Assembly: GCA_903900705.1 (NCBI GenBank)
Contig: CAIUOG010000013.1
Location: forward strand, 1-54,907
Length of the DNA stretch: 54,907 nt
Reading direction: 5' to 3'
Origin: an uncultured Acidobacteriia bacterium
Lineage (GTDB): Bacteria; Acidobacteriota; Terriglobia; Bryobacterales; Bryobacteraceae
In this document: piece by piece, positions 1 to 8,391 of the stretch
Layout: every line of letters starts with the position of its first letter
How positions within the stretch are numbered: the stretch's first letter is position 1
The notes under the pieces: model-generated
Told to the model about the DNA's origin: nothing
The model's database searches: none
The model's input: the letters and a program-made list of their open reading frames with translations, nothing else
Made by a program: the position numbers and the translations under genes

Positions 1-480
1 ACCATCCGGCTGGTGGCGGGCAAACCGGCTATGGTGATTGAGCACAGCCTGCAAAACACCGGTACCAGGGCCATCGCGGCCAGCACCTACAACCACAATT
101 TCCTCTCGCTCGATTCAAAACCGGCCGGCCCGGGCTATTCCATCTCATTCCCCTTCGCGATTCAGCCGAAGAACCCCGATCTGCGTTCGCTGGCCGATAT
201 CACCGGCAAACAGATCCTCTATAAGCAGCAACTCAAAGGCGAGGATCGCGTGATGACGCTGATCGAGGGCTACGGCAAGACTGCCGCTGATTACGATTTC
301 CGCATTGAAAGCAAACAGGCCGGCGCCGGCATACATGTATCCGGCGACAAGCCGCTTTCGCGCTCCATGCTCTGGTCCATCCGCGCGGTGGCGTCTGTGG
401 AACCGTACGTCGATATCAACATCCGGCCCGGCGAGACCTTCTCCTGGAATATTAACTACGAGTTCTATGAGTTGAAATAG
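1..480 (+). CDS. Mutarotase-like protein, C-terminal part (partial)
   Basis: The reading frame is open from the first base of the window, so only the C-terminal ~159 residues are seen. The segment is beta-rich with an early Tyr-Asn-His-Asn stretch, and resembles the distal half of galactose-mutarotase-like beta-sandwich proteins. No catalytic residue can be assigned. The stop lies 4 nt before the ATG of the next gene, so the two are probably co-transcribed. The family call is inference from fold-like sequence character; 'conserved hypothetical protein' is the safe name. Confidence 0.5.
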   Translation, partial: TIRLVAGKPAMVIEHSLQNTGTRAIAASTYNHNFLSLDSKPAGPGYSISFPFAIQPKNPDLRSLADITGKQILYKQQLKGEDRVMTLIEGYGKTAADYDFRIESKQAGAGIHVSGDKPLSRSMLWSIRAVASVEPYVDINIRPGETFSWNINYEFYELK

Positions 481-484
481 AGCC

Positions 485-1477
485 ATGAAAGCCGCTCTTC
501 TCCACTCGCCGGCGCCCGTGGCGCAGAGTCCTCTGCGTATTGCCGACGCGCCCCGTCCGGAACCCGGCCCCGGCCAGGTTCTGCTCCGCGTGCGCGCCTG
601 CGGCGTCTGCCGTACGGACCTGCACGTGGTGGAAGGCGAACTCCCGCCGCGCCGCAGCCCGCTGATTCCCGGCCACCAGATTGTCGGCGAGATCATCGGC
701 GGCGACCGGGGCGTGTTGGCGCTCGGGACCCGCGTGGGAGTTTCCTGGGTCGGCGGCACGGATGGCGACTGCCCGTATTGCCGCCGCGACCTCGAAAATC
801 TCTGCGATTCCCCAGCCTTTACCGGCTACACGGTGGATGGCGGCTACGCGGAATACGCACTCGCCCGCACTGATTTTGTCTTCCCCCTGCCGGACGCTCT
901 GGACGATCTGCACGCCGCGCCGCTGCTGTGCGCCGGCATCATCGGGTTCCGCAGCCTGCGCGTGGCGGGTGTGCAGCCTGGCGACAACGTCGGGTTGTTT
1001 GGCTTCGGCTCTTCCGCCTCGCTGGCCATCGCGATTCTGCACCACTGGAACTGCCGTGTTTATGTTTCCACGCGGGGCGAATCGCATCGCAAACTCGCGG
1101 CCTCGCTCGGCGCCGGGTGGGTGGGAGATGAGACGGCCAGGCCGCCTGTGGAACTCGACAGCGCCGTGACCTTCGCGCCCAGCGGAGATGTGGTGGTGGC
1201 GGCCCTTTCGAGCCTTCGCAAAGGCGGCATCGTGGCCATCAACGCCATCCATCTGGACCGCATGCCGCAGTTCGATTACGACTCGCTGCTGTGGGGCGAG
1301 CGGCAAATCCGCAGCGTCGCCAACATGACCCGTGCCGACGCCCGGGATTTTCTCGATCTCGCCGGACGTATCGGGCTGCGCCCGCGTGTGACCACGTTTT
1401 CACTCGATCAGGCAAACGAAGCGCTGCAGGCGATTAAAGCGGATTCGGTGAATGGTTCCGCGGTGATTGTGCCGTAA
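485..1477 (+). CDS. Zinc-dependent alcohol dehydrogenase family protein
   Basis: 330 residues, a medium-chain dehydrogenase/reductase. The N-terminal GroES-like domain has the catalytic-zinc motif Gly-Val-Cys-Arg-Thr-Asp (about residue 38) and Gly-His in PGHQ. A Rossmann domain begins around residue 165 (GLFGFGSSASLA). It resembles the TIGR02822 group of NAD(P)-dependent alcohol dehydrogenases. The structural-zinc loop (about residues 93-109) shows only three cysteines, DGDCPYC and ENLC; the position usually holding the first Cys is Asp. It starts 4 nt after the upstream gene. Substrate unknown. Confidence 0.85.
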   Translation: MKAALLHSPAPVAQSPLRIADAPRPEPGPGQVLLRVRACGVCRTDLHVVEGELPPRRSPLIPGHQIVGEIIGGDRGVLALGTRVGVSWVGGTDGDCPYCRRDLENLCDSPAFTGYTVDGGYAEYALARTDFVFPLPDALDDLHAAPLLCAGIIGFRSLRVAGVQPGDNVGLFGFGSSASLAIAILHHWNCRVYVSTRGESHRKLAASLGAGWVGDETARPPVELDSAVTFAPSGDVVVAALSSLRKGGIVAINAIHLDRMPQFDYDSLLWGERQIRSVANMTRADARDFLDLAGRIGLRPRVTTFSLDQANEALQAIKADSVNGSAVIVP

Positions 1478-1488
1478 ATCTGCCGCGC

Positions 1489-3276
1489 CTAACCGTTCTG
1501 CTTCGCTTCCAGTTCCGCCCAGCGCGCGTAGAGTTGATCCACCACGTCCTGCGCGGCATCCATTTCCTCCACCGCGCGGGTCAGCCGTGTTGGGTCTGAG
1601 GTCACTTCCGGTTGTTCCAGCTGAGTCCGCTTCTCATCGAGCACTTCCTCGGCCTTCAGGACGAGGCCTTCCATCTCCTCGTATTCCCGCGCTTCCTTCC
1701 ACGAAAGCTTCTTCTTCGAAGGCGCGGGCGCGCCCGCGGAGTCCTTGCGGCTATCAGCCTTCGGCGTCGACTTCTTCTGCGAATTCGCCTGTTCCCACTG
1801 CGACAGCTCGGCGAAGAACTCCACTTTCCCCTCGGCATTCATGGCGAGCAGCAGGGAAGACAGCCGGTCCAGCAGATAGCGGTCATGCGTCACCAGAACA
1901 ATGCAGCCCGGAAAGCCGGACAGGTTGTCTTCCAGCACTTCCAGCGTGGGAATGTCCAGGTCGTTCGTCGGCTCGTCCAGCAGCAGAATATCCGCCGGCT
2001 GCAGCATCAGGCGGGCGATGTGGACGCGCGCGCGTTCGCCACCCGAAAGCCTGCCGATGGGCAGATCCAGCTGATCCTGCCGGAAAAGAAAGCGCGCCGC
2101 CCAGCCCGCCACATGCTGCTGACGGTCCTGAAAAATAATCGTGTCGCCATCCGGCGCGAGCGCGCGCCGCAGCGGCGTTTCGGGATCGATATTGTCGCGG
2201 TTCTGTTCGAAATACGCGATGCGAAGGCCTTCGGCGCGGCTCACCTCGCCGCCGTCATTCGGAATCTCGCCCGCCAGGATGCGCAGCAGCGTTGTCTTGC
2301 CGGAACCGTTGGAGCCCAGCACGCCCAGCCGCGTTCCCGGCCCGAGCGTGAACGTCACCTTCTCAAACAGGAGCTTGTCGCCCATGCTTTTGGAAACCTG
2401 CTCGCAGTGGATCAGCCGCTTGGTCTGCCGACCGGTTGCGGCGAAATCCACCACCGCGGTACCCTTCTGATTGCGTTCGGTAACGTCCGCGAGCTTGTCC
2501 TGGAGTTCGAACGCATCGGCGATGCGGGCTTTCGATTTTGACGTCCGCGCCTTCGCGCCACGCCGCAGCCATTCGATTTCGCGATCCACCAGGTTCGCCA
2601 GCGCATCCTGCTCGCGCTGCTGCGCCTTCAGGAATTCACGGCGCTTTTCGAGAAAGCGGCTGTAGTTCCCCGTCGCGGTAAAAAGGCCCAGTGGATAAGC
2701 GCGGTTGATTTCCGCCACGCGAGTCGCAACGTTTTCGAGGAAGTACCGGTCGTGAGTGACAAACACCGACGCGAACGTGGAGGAATTCAGCAGCTTTTCC
2801 AGCCACAGAATACCCTCCACATCCAGATGGTTCGTCGGTTCGTCCAGCAGCAGAATGTCCGGCTTCGTCGCCAGCGCCTCGGCAATGGCGAGGCGCTTTT
2901 TCCAGCCGCCCGATAACGTGCCGCTTTCCGCCTCGGGGTCCGGAAAGGCGACGCGGCTGATGATCTTCGAGACCTCGATATCGCGATCTTCAGTGTCCGG
3001 CGCGGCCGCCGTAATTACCTCCCGAATGGTGGCGGTCTTGTCAAAGACCGGATCCTGCACCACCATGGAAAGCCGCACGCCCTTGCGCACGGAGACAATA
3101 CCGTTGTCCGCGGGCATCAGGCCGCCCAGAATCTGCAGGAAGGTGGACTTGCCCGCGCCGTTGGGGCCGATGATGCCCATACGGTCTTCATCGTGCAGGC
3201 TGAGGGCGATACCGGTAAAGACGGTGCGCGCGCCAAACGATTTTTCGAGCGAATCGCAGGTTAAGAGAACTGGCAT
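1489..3276 (-). CDS. ABC-F family ATPase (Uup-like)
   Basis: 595 residues with two ABC ATPase domains on one chain and no membrane segment, the ABC-F layout; members act on ribosomes or translation. Walker A is GPNGAGKS at 37-44, the signature LSGGW at 121-125, Walker B ILLLDEPTNHLD at 141-152, with an Arg/Lys-rich linker (about 215-260). The second domain has GSNGSGKT, LSGGE and LLLDEPTNDLD. A Lys-rich linker and coiled-coil tail at about 500-595 fits the Uup branch. Start ATG at 3276. It converges on the alcohol dehydrogenase with an 11-bp gap. Confidence 0.92.
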   Translation of the reverse strand: MPVLLTCDSLEKSFGARTVFTGIALSLHDEDRMGIIGPNGAGKSTFLQILGGLMPADNGIVSVRKGVRLSMVVQDPVFDKTATIREVITAAAPDTEDRDIEVSKIISRVAFPDPEAESGTLSGGWKKRLAIAEALATKPDILLLDEPTNHLDVEGILWLEKLLNSSTFASVFVTHDRYFLENVATRVAEINRAYPLGLFTATGNYSRFLEKRREFLKAQQREQDALANLVDREIEWLRRGAKARTSKSKARIADAFELQDKLADVTERNQKGTAVVDFAATGRQTKRLIHCEQVSKSMGDKLLFEKVTFTLGPGTRLGVLGSNGSGKTTLLRILAGEIPNDGGEVSRAEGLRIAYFEQNRDNIDPETPLRRALAPDGDTIIFQDRQQHVAGWAARFLFRQDQLDLPIGRLSGGERARVHIARLMLQPADILLLDEPTNDLDIPTLEVLEDNLSGFPGCIVLVTHDRYLLDRLSSLLLAMNAEGKVEFFAELSQWEQANSQKKSTPKADSRKDSAGAPAPSKKKLSWKEAREYEEMEGLVLKAEEVLDEKRTQLEQPEVTSDPTRLTRAVEEMDAAQDVVDQLYARWAELEAKQNG

Positions 3277-3289
3277 TGTGGATAGGTTT

Positions 3290-4546
3290 TCAGCGATGGA
3301 GTTCGATGGCGACCGGGTCGCTCTCGGCGTTATTGTCGAAAAGGCTCACGGCGGCCGGCCCCGGTTCCAGACCTGCCGGCAGCAGGGCGTTGATCTGGCC
3401 GGATGCCAGGTCGTGCCAGATGGCCGGTAATTCCGTGCCGTTCAGCCGCAGCTTCGCGCCCTTCCGCGCGTTGGGCGACCAGACGGAAATGCAGCTGTCC
3501 TGGCCGACGCGGATCCGCAGATCTTCAAAAGTCTTGCCGTCCGCCACGCGCGTCATGTTGAGACGTGAATCGCGGGCGCCGGGCTGCGGTTCCGGGTTGT
3601 CGACGCCGATGCGAACCGGCAATCCCTCGTTGAGGCGCGCCTCATGCCAGCCGCGCGCCAGGCCGGGCGGCAGTTTCGCGGTGCACTGCGTCGGCGTGGT
3701 GTGGATCGGCCGGGTCGCGAACGGCCCGATGCGCGGATAAAGCGGGCCTGCAAAGGGCGCGAAATAGAACGTCACGTAATCATCGGCCTGTGACGAAAAG
3801 CTGTGATCGTGCGTGTTCGCGTTCTCAATGCACACGATTTCCGGGGCGGCGTTTTGCAGCTGTTCGGGCAGCCAGTGCCGGTAGCCTGTCACATGAGCGC
3901 GTTCACCCAGCGCGCTTTCGAAATCCACGCGGGCAAAGCCTGCCGTCCGGCAGAAGGCCATCAGGCAAGAGGCATTCGGGCCCACCCAGTTGTCCAGTTG
4001 TCCGCGCAGTTCCGTGGTCTCGTAATACTCCATAACGGGCAGCGTGGCAGGGTCGGGGTCGCTCACGAAAGACTCAATGCAGGCGAAGTCCCGCGTCATC
4101 CCGCACACGTTTTCAAGCGCCAGAATCGGGTGCTTCACATGGTAGAGCACGCCCAGGAACAGCACGATATCGAACGTGCCCACATCACGATGCGTCAGGC
4201 GGCAGATATCGGCAACGTGGTAATCGATCTTCGATCCCAGTATGCTCTTCGCTTCCAGCAGGCGCGTGCTCTTTGTGGAATCCACCGCCAGCACCTGTGC
4301 GCCGCGGCGTTCCATTTCAAAGCTGAACCAGCCATCCCACGCGCCGATATCCAGCACGCGTTTGCCGCGCAGGTCCCGCGGAATATGGAACTGATCCACC
4401 CTTCGGCGCAGTTGTTCCACGCTCTGATGGCCGGGAATTACCGCGCCGTCCGGCAGTTCAATGCTGTGATACCAGCCGAGCTTCGACAGCCGCTCGATCT
4501 GCCGCCGGCTTTCGGCGATCACCTCGGGGTTCCGGGCTTCGCTCAT
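3290..4546 (-). CDS. CmoB-like SAM methyltransferase with TIGR03437/IPT-like C-terminal domain
   Basis: 418 residues. Residues ~5-230 form a class I SAM methyltransferase: motif I VLDIGAWDGWFSFEMERRGA, acidic AVDST after strand 2, and LFLGVLYHV, as in the DUF1698/CmoB-like group. The N-terminal CmoB region is absent, so a tRNA role cannot be assumed. The last ~150 residues are a beta-sandwich-like segment containing RLNGTELPAIWHDLASGQIN followed by ALLPAGLEPG, which resembles the TIGR03437 module common in Solibacteres. Its ATG overlaps the stop of the ttcA-like gene (ATGA), so the two are translationally coupled. Confidence 0.75.
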   Translation of the reverse strand: MSEARNPEVIAESRRQIERLSKLGWYHSIELPDGAVIPGHQSVEQLRRRVDQFHIPRDLRGKRVLDIGAWDGWFSFEMERRGAQVLAVDSTKSTRLLEAKSILGSKIDYHVADICRLTHRDVGTFDIVLFLGVLYHVKHPILALENVCGMTRDFACIESFVSDPDPATLPVMEYYETTELRGQLDNWVGPNASCLMAFCRTAGFARVDFESALGERAHVTGYRHWLPEQLQNAAPEIVCIENANTHDHSFSSQADDYVTFYFAPFAGPLYPRIGPFATRPIHTTPTQCTAKLPPGLARGWHEARLNEGLPVRIGVDNPEPQPGARDSRLNMTRVADGKTFEDLRIRVGQDSCISVWSPNARKGAKLRLNGTELPAIWHDLASGQINALLPAGLEPGPAAVSLFDNNAESDPVAIELHR

Positions 4547-5343
4547 GCGTTCTGCAGGACGGGCAGCAGCGCCGAACCGGTCCGGATCACTTCTTCTTCC
4601 TGCTCGCCATCGAGATCCAGATAGCGCGTGTCGAGCAGCCTGCCGTGGTTCACATTGCCCATGGCGGAAAGGATGTTTTCGCGCAGATGCGGGGTTTCCC
4701 GTTCCCAGTCCGCGATGGCTTCGCGGATGCCGCGCCGAACCGTGCCTGTACGCAGCGAACAGCCGCAGGGGACCACCGGCAGGCCTTTCGCCTCCACCCA
4801 GCCGCGCGTCAGTTCCTCGTTTACATAAACCAGCGGGCGGATGAGCCGGAAGTCCTTTTCCTTCGAATACGTCACAGCCGGCAGCGCGCTCAGGCGGCCC
4901 GTGTACATGATGTTTCGGAGCAGCGACTCGCAGAAGTCATCCGCGGTGTGGCCAAAGGCGATCACATTGCAGCCGAGCCCGCGCGCGATCTGATACACCG
5001 CGCGGCGTCGGAACCGGCTGCACATGTCGCAGCCATGGTCGGGTTGCTCTTCGAGCAGACGGAGCGACGGATTATCCGTGAAGTATGTCCATTCGACGCC
5101 CAGTGACCGGATGTATTCCCCCACCGCTTCCACCGGCGCCAGGAACTTGCCCTGCTCCACCGTGAACGCGCACACGGAGAACCGCACCGGCGCCTTCTTC
5201 TGCAGCAGCAGCAGAGCTTCGAGCAGCGTGACGGAGTCTTTGCCGCCGGAAACGGCCACGGCGATGCGGTCGCCTTCACGAATCATCTGAAAGCGATGAA
5301 TCGCCTCGCCGACCTTCCGCAGCAGCTGTTTTTCGAGATCCAC
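4543..5343 (-). CDS. ttcA: TtcA-like tRNA 2-thiocytidine synthetase family protein
   Basis: 266 residues, ATP pyrophosphatase family. The PP-loop SGGKDS is at 32-37, the CxxC pair at C105/C108 (HGCDMCSRF), GHTADD at 131-136, and a C-terminal cysteine motif VPCGCS (C193, C195). In TtcA three cysteines hold a [4Fe-4S] cluster used to thiolate C32 of tRNA; the residues here fit that chemistry. The C-terminal cysteine spacing differs from E. coli TtcA, so another thiolation target is possible. It is the first gene of a two-gene unit with the methyltransferase downstream. Confidence 0.8.
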   Translation of the reverse strand: MDLEKQLLRKVGEAIHRFQMIREGDRIAVAVSGGKDSVTLLEALLLLQKKAPVRFSVCAFTVEQGKFLAPVEAVGEYIRSLGVEWTYFTDNPSLRLLEEQPDHGCDMCSRFRRRAVYQIARGLGCNVIAFGHTADDFCESLLRNIMYTGRLSALPAVTYSKEKDFRLIRPLVYVNEELTRGWVEAKGLPVVPCGCSLRTGTVRRGIREAIADWERETPHLRENILSAMGNVNHGRLLDTRYLDLDGEQEEEVIRTGSALLPVLQNA

Positions 5344-5362
5344 TATCTACCAGATTAGCGGA

Positions 5363-6565
5363 TCAGCGCATGGAAGCCGGCAGACCGGCGGTCAGATCCA
5401 GGTTCCGGCGGTAGTTGCGGGCATCGGGTTTGCGCTCCGGGTCGCGGATGATCAGCGGCACGTTGGTTTCGTAGACGGAGCCGTGCGAGCGGTAGTTGGC
5501 GTCGAGCGCCTCGGTTTCGTGGTCCAGATTGCCGAACACCGTCTCGCGGTTGCCGGTCACCACCAGGTCGCCGATGCGTTCGGGCATCAGGTCGAAGGCC
5601 TTTGCCGCTTCGGCGCGGTTAAGCACCTGCTCCACGCCTGCCAGTTTCCCGATCACGTCCCGCACGCGTTTTTCATCGCCCGGCGAGCGCAGATACACCC
5701 ACGCGATGCCGCCCAGCCCCAGGTGATGTTTCGGATATCGGTCGCGCTCGGCCGAGATCGCAAGCCGCAACGGAACACCGCGTGCGGCGCAGGCCTTCTC
5801 CAGATCCCACGCGCTGGTTTTGTGGTTCATGCCATGGTCGGCCGATAGGTAGAAGGCGGCATCCGGCGCGGTGTGGGCCGCTTCCGCGAGTCTCTCATCA
5901 ATGCCCGCCAGATGCGCCAGAGATTCCGGCGCGGTCTCCGGGTGCATGTGCATCGGGTAATCCGTGGTGTGGACGTAGAGGATGTCGAGGTCCGGACGGG
6001 TCGCCAGCTGATCCACCACAACCTTCCAGAGCCAGAGGTTGATTTCAGCGCTGTAGATGGGCGGCGCTTCTCCGTAACGCTTCACCAGTTCGGGCGAGGG
6101 CGTCTCCGCGGCCACCACCAGGGACGCGCCCGCGGGCAACAGGGACGCCGTCTTTTTCTTGCTGGTGAACAGCCCGGATTTGAGGCCGCGCCGCGCGGCC
6201 TTCTCGAAGAGCGTGGGCGCGAGCAGCATCCGGCGGTCTTCCATGAAGTCCTCCTGGCCGGTCTCGCGGTTAAACCAGGAATTTCCCGTAATGCCGTGGA
6301 TTGACGCGGGAACGCCGCAGCAGATGGACGCGTTGTTCGTATTGGTGACGGCCGGCATCTGACCTTTTACCCGAGCCATGATGCCTTCCGATGCCCATCT
6401 CTTCAGCGTGGGCATCGGCGAGGCGTCGTAGTATTCAAGCCCAAAGCCGTCCATCATGATGACGACTTTGCGGCGTTTGCGCGTCTGTCCGTAGAGATGC
6501 AGCGCGGCCGCGCCAGGCGCGAGGCGCAGCAGTTGACGGCGATTCATCCAGACCTTGCTGTTCAC
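5363..6565 (-). CDS. Alkaline-phosphatase-fold hydrolase, phosphonoacetate hydrolase-like, Tat-type leader
   Basis: About 400 residues. The metal site begins MMDGFG (D39). The nucleophile region is PAVTNTNNASICCGVP (Thr74 the likely nucleophile), followed by HGITGNSWFNRETGQE; later metal ligands lie in HTTDYPMHMHP and SADHGMNH. This order and wording match phosphonoacetate hydrolase (PhnA) better than generic nucleotide pyrophosphatases. An N-terminal Asn-Arg-Arg-Gln-Leu-Leu with an Ala-rich stretch suggests Tat export. A GTG at 6565 overlaps the upstream stop (GTGA); an ATG at 6547 would put the twin Arg nearer the N-terminus. Substrate uncertain. Confidence 0.75.
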   Translation of the reverse strand: MNSKVWMNRRQLLRLAPGAAALHLYGQTRKRRKVVIMMDGFGLEYYDASPMPTLKRWASEGIMARVKGQMPAVTNTNNASICCGVPASIHGITGNSWFNRETGQEDFMEDRRMLLAPTLFEKAARRGLKSGLFTSKKKTASLLPAGASLVVAAETPSPELVKRYGEAPPIYSAEINLWLWKVVVDQLATRPDLDILYVHTTDYPMHMHPETAPESLAHLAGIDERLAEAAHTAPDAAFYLSADHGMNHKTSAWDLEKACAARGVPLRLAISAERDRYPKHHLGLGGIAWVYLRSPGDEKRVRDVIGKLAGVEQVLNRAEAAKAFDLMPERIGDLVVTGNRETVFGNLDHETEALDANYRSHGSVYETNVPLIIRDPERKPDARNYRRNLDLTAGLPASMR

Positions 6566-8391
6566 CAGATGTACTCTTTCGCGTGATCCCGTTTGTCGTA
6601 GCCATCCAGCACGTGGACGACGCGAAGCTTCTTCATCGTCACCGGCGACAACTGGCCGATCGGGATATAAACAATGGTCCTGCCGAACCGGGCCGCAATG
6701 TTTCGAAACACTGTGCGCGGGGGCTTCGCCGCCACATAGACCACGTACTTCTGCACGGAATAGTCGAGCCCGGCCAGCAGCAGCCTTTCGGCCTTCGTCT
6801 CCGCGAAATCGTAGTCCGGGTCGGCCCAGACGTCATACATGCGGCGCGCCGGCAGGCTCATCAGAAAGCCGCCGTATTCGGCCCGGCCAATGCCCGGCCC
6901 CACCAGGTGGTCGAACGGGAAAGTCGAGTAGAAAGCCATGTCGCTTTCGTTCTGGTGCTCGCCCAGCCATGTGGTCATGTAGTTGTACCGGCCATCGCGG
7001 TCGTCGTCAAAGATCACAATCACTGATCCGACATCCCCGTGAATCTTCTGCATGTTGCGCACGAAGATCTTCCCCTCATGCCAGTTTCGAATGGTCTCCC
7101 GGATGTCGATCCCGTCGAGCAGCGAGGCCGTGAAGGGCTCAATCGTGGCCCGTTCCTCCGACAGCATGCTCTTGCTCTTTTTCTTCAGGAAGCGCCCGAA
7201 TTCCTCAATCACAATGTCTTCCGGCGGATAAGAACAAATGCTGTTGCCATTCAGTTCCGCGGCCCACTCCCCGGGAACTTTCTCTTTCTTCCGTTTTTTC
7301 AGCCCGAAACTGCCCATGCGCCGCTTGGTACTGGGCAGCCGGCGACGCAGACGAATCCGCCGCGTCTTCAGCCAGACCTCATTGCCGGAAATATTCACGG
7401 TTTCGAGGTCATTGGAAGTCTGCTGCGCCGCATAAGCAGTCGCCACTTCCCAGACTTCCCACGCATAGTTCTCGTCCACAATTGACCGCGCCGCGATGGT
7501 GATGTCATAAAGGCTCGCGGCCAGATCCTGATTCAGCAGCGCCAGGTTCCGGCTGTAACGCGCCAGCAAACGCCGCTGCCAGGCCTGAATCTTCTCGCCT
7601 GTGCTGACTTCATAGGCGACCTCCGCCTCGCGCAGCAGCGCCAGTTGCACCTTGCGGCGGTCCGGGCAAACCAGGCCTTCCCTCGCCGCTTCATAGCGCT
7701 CCTGCAGAAACGGATATTCGAGCGTGATCTCGCCCAGGCATTCCGGATGCGGATTCACCAACTGCAGTTCTTCCCGCCTCCGCCGCACCGGTTCGGTCTG
7801 CGGCGTCTCCATGGCGTCCAGCAGCGGATCCAGCATATTGAGCGAAACCACCACCATCGCATTCAGGGAAGGGTCGGCTCCCTGCAGTTTCCACGCAATG
7901 CCCGCCGCGAATTCCTCAATCTGCGGCGTGCGTTCCTGCGGGTAGACGCGATAGGCCTCCACGTACTGATCGAGCCGGATGGCAGTCAGCGAATACGTGT
8001 CCGGATAGGTGTCGTGGATGTGCGGCCGCTCCGTGGAATCGGGGTCCGCAAACACCACCTGCGCGCCAATCTCCTGAGCGGTCCGGATGGCTTCCACAAA
8101 GGGATCGGCCGGTTCCACCGGCACATAGACCGTGTCTTCGCGCTCGTTGTAGAAGATGACGGAGATCTCCGGCAGTCGCCGCACGGCGTCCAGATAAACC
8201 TCTTCGAGCGTCGCCGGAAGTTCCACCGCGACGACATCGGGGCGGCGCTCCAGAATCTGCCGCCGGACCTCCATGGCGAACTCGATCTTCCCGGGGACAA
8301 CGGGCACATAGTGGAAGCGTCCCCGGTCCAGGGTTGAAAAGCTGCTGAAATCCGGGAAATCAGGAATTGACGGGCCGGGGTCTCCGGACAT
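6562..8391 (-). CDS. Large uncharacterised protein coupled to MoxR ATPase
   Basis: 609 residues, function not recognised. The start is set at ATG 8391 because GAGGAGG lies 9 nt upstream, inside the 3' end of moxR; an earlier in-frame ATG at 8451 lacks this. Residues ~20-130 alternate strands and helices with RPDVVAVELPATLEEVYLDA, loosely like TraB/ChaN/DUF5682-type proteins. The middle is Arg/Lys-rich (RIRLRRRLPSTKRRMGSFG). The C-terminal ~200 residues contain VIVIFDDDRDGRYNYMTTW and may be a second domain. No signal peptide or membrane segment is seen. It overlaps both neighbours, so it is likely a partner or client of the AAA+ ATPase. Confidence 0.8.
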   Translation of the reverse strand: MSGDPGPSIPDFPDFSSFSTLDRGRFHYVPVVPGKIEFAMEVRRQILERRPDVVAVELPATLEEVYLDAVRRLPEISVIFYNEREDTVYVPVEPADPFVEAIRTAQEIGAQVVFADPDSTERPHIHDTYPDTYSLTAIRLDQYVEAYRVYPQERTPQIEEFAAGIAWKLQGADPSLNAMVVVSLNMLDPLLDAMETPQTEPVRRRREELQLVNPHPECLGEITLEYPFLQERYEAAREGLVCPDRRKVQLALLREAEVAYEVSTGEKIQAWQRRLLARYSRNLALLNQDLAASLYDITIAARSIVDENYAWEVWEVATAYAAQQTSNDLETVNISGNEVWLKTRRIRLRRRLPSTKRRMGSFGLKKRKKEKVPGEWAAELNGNSICSYPPEDIVIEEFGRFLKKKSKSMLSEERATIEPFTASLLDGIDIRETIRNWHEGKIFVRNMQKIHGDVGSVIVIFDDDRDGRYNYMTTWLGEHQNESDMAFYSTFPFDHLVGPGIGRAEYGGFLMSLPARRMYDVWADPDYDFAETKAERLLLAGLDYSVQKYVVYVAAKPPRTVFRNIAARFGRTIVYIPIGQLSPVTMKKLRVVHVLDGYDKRDHAKEYIW

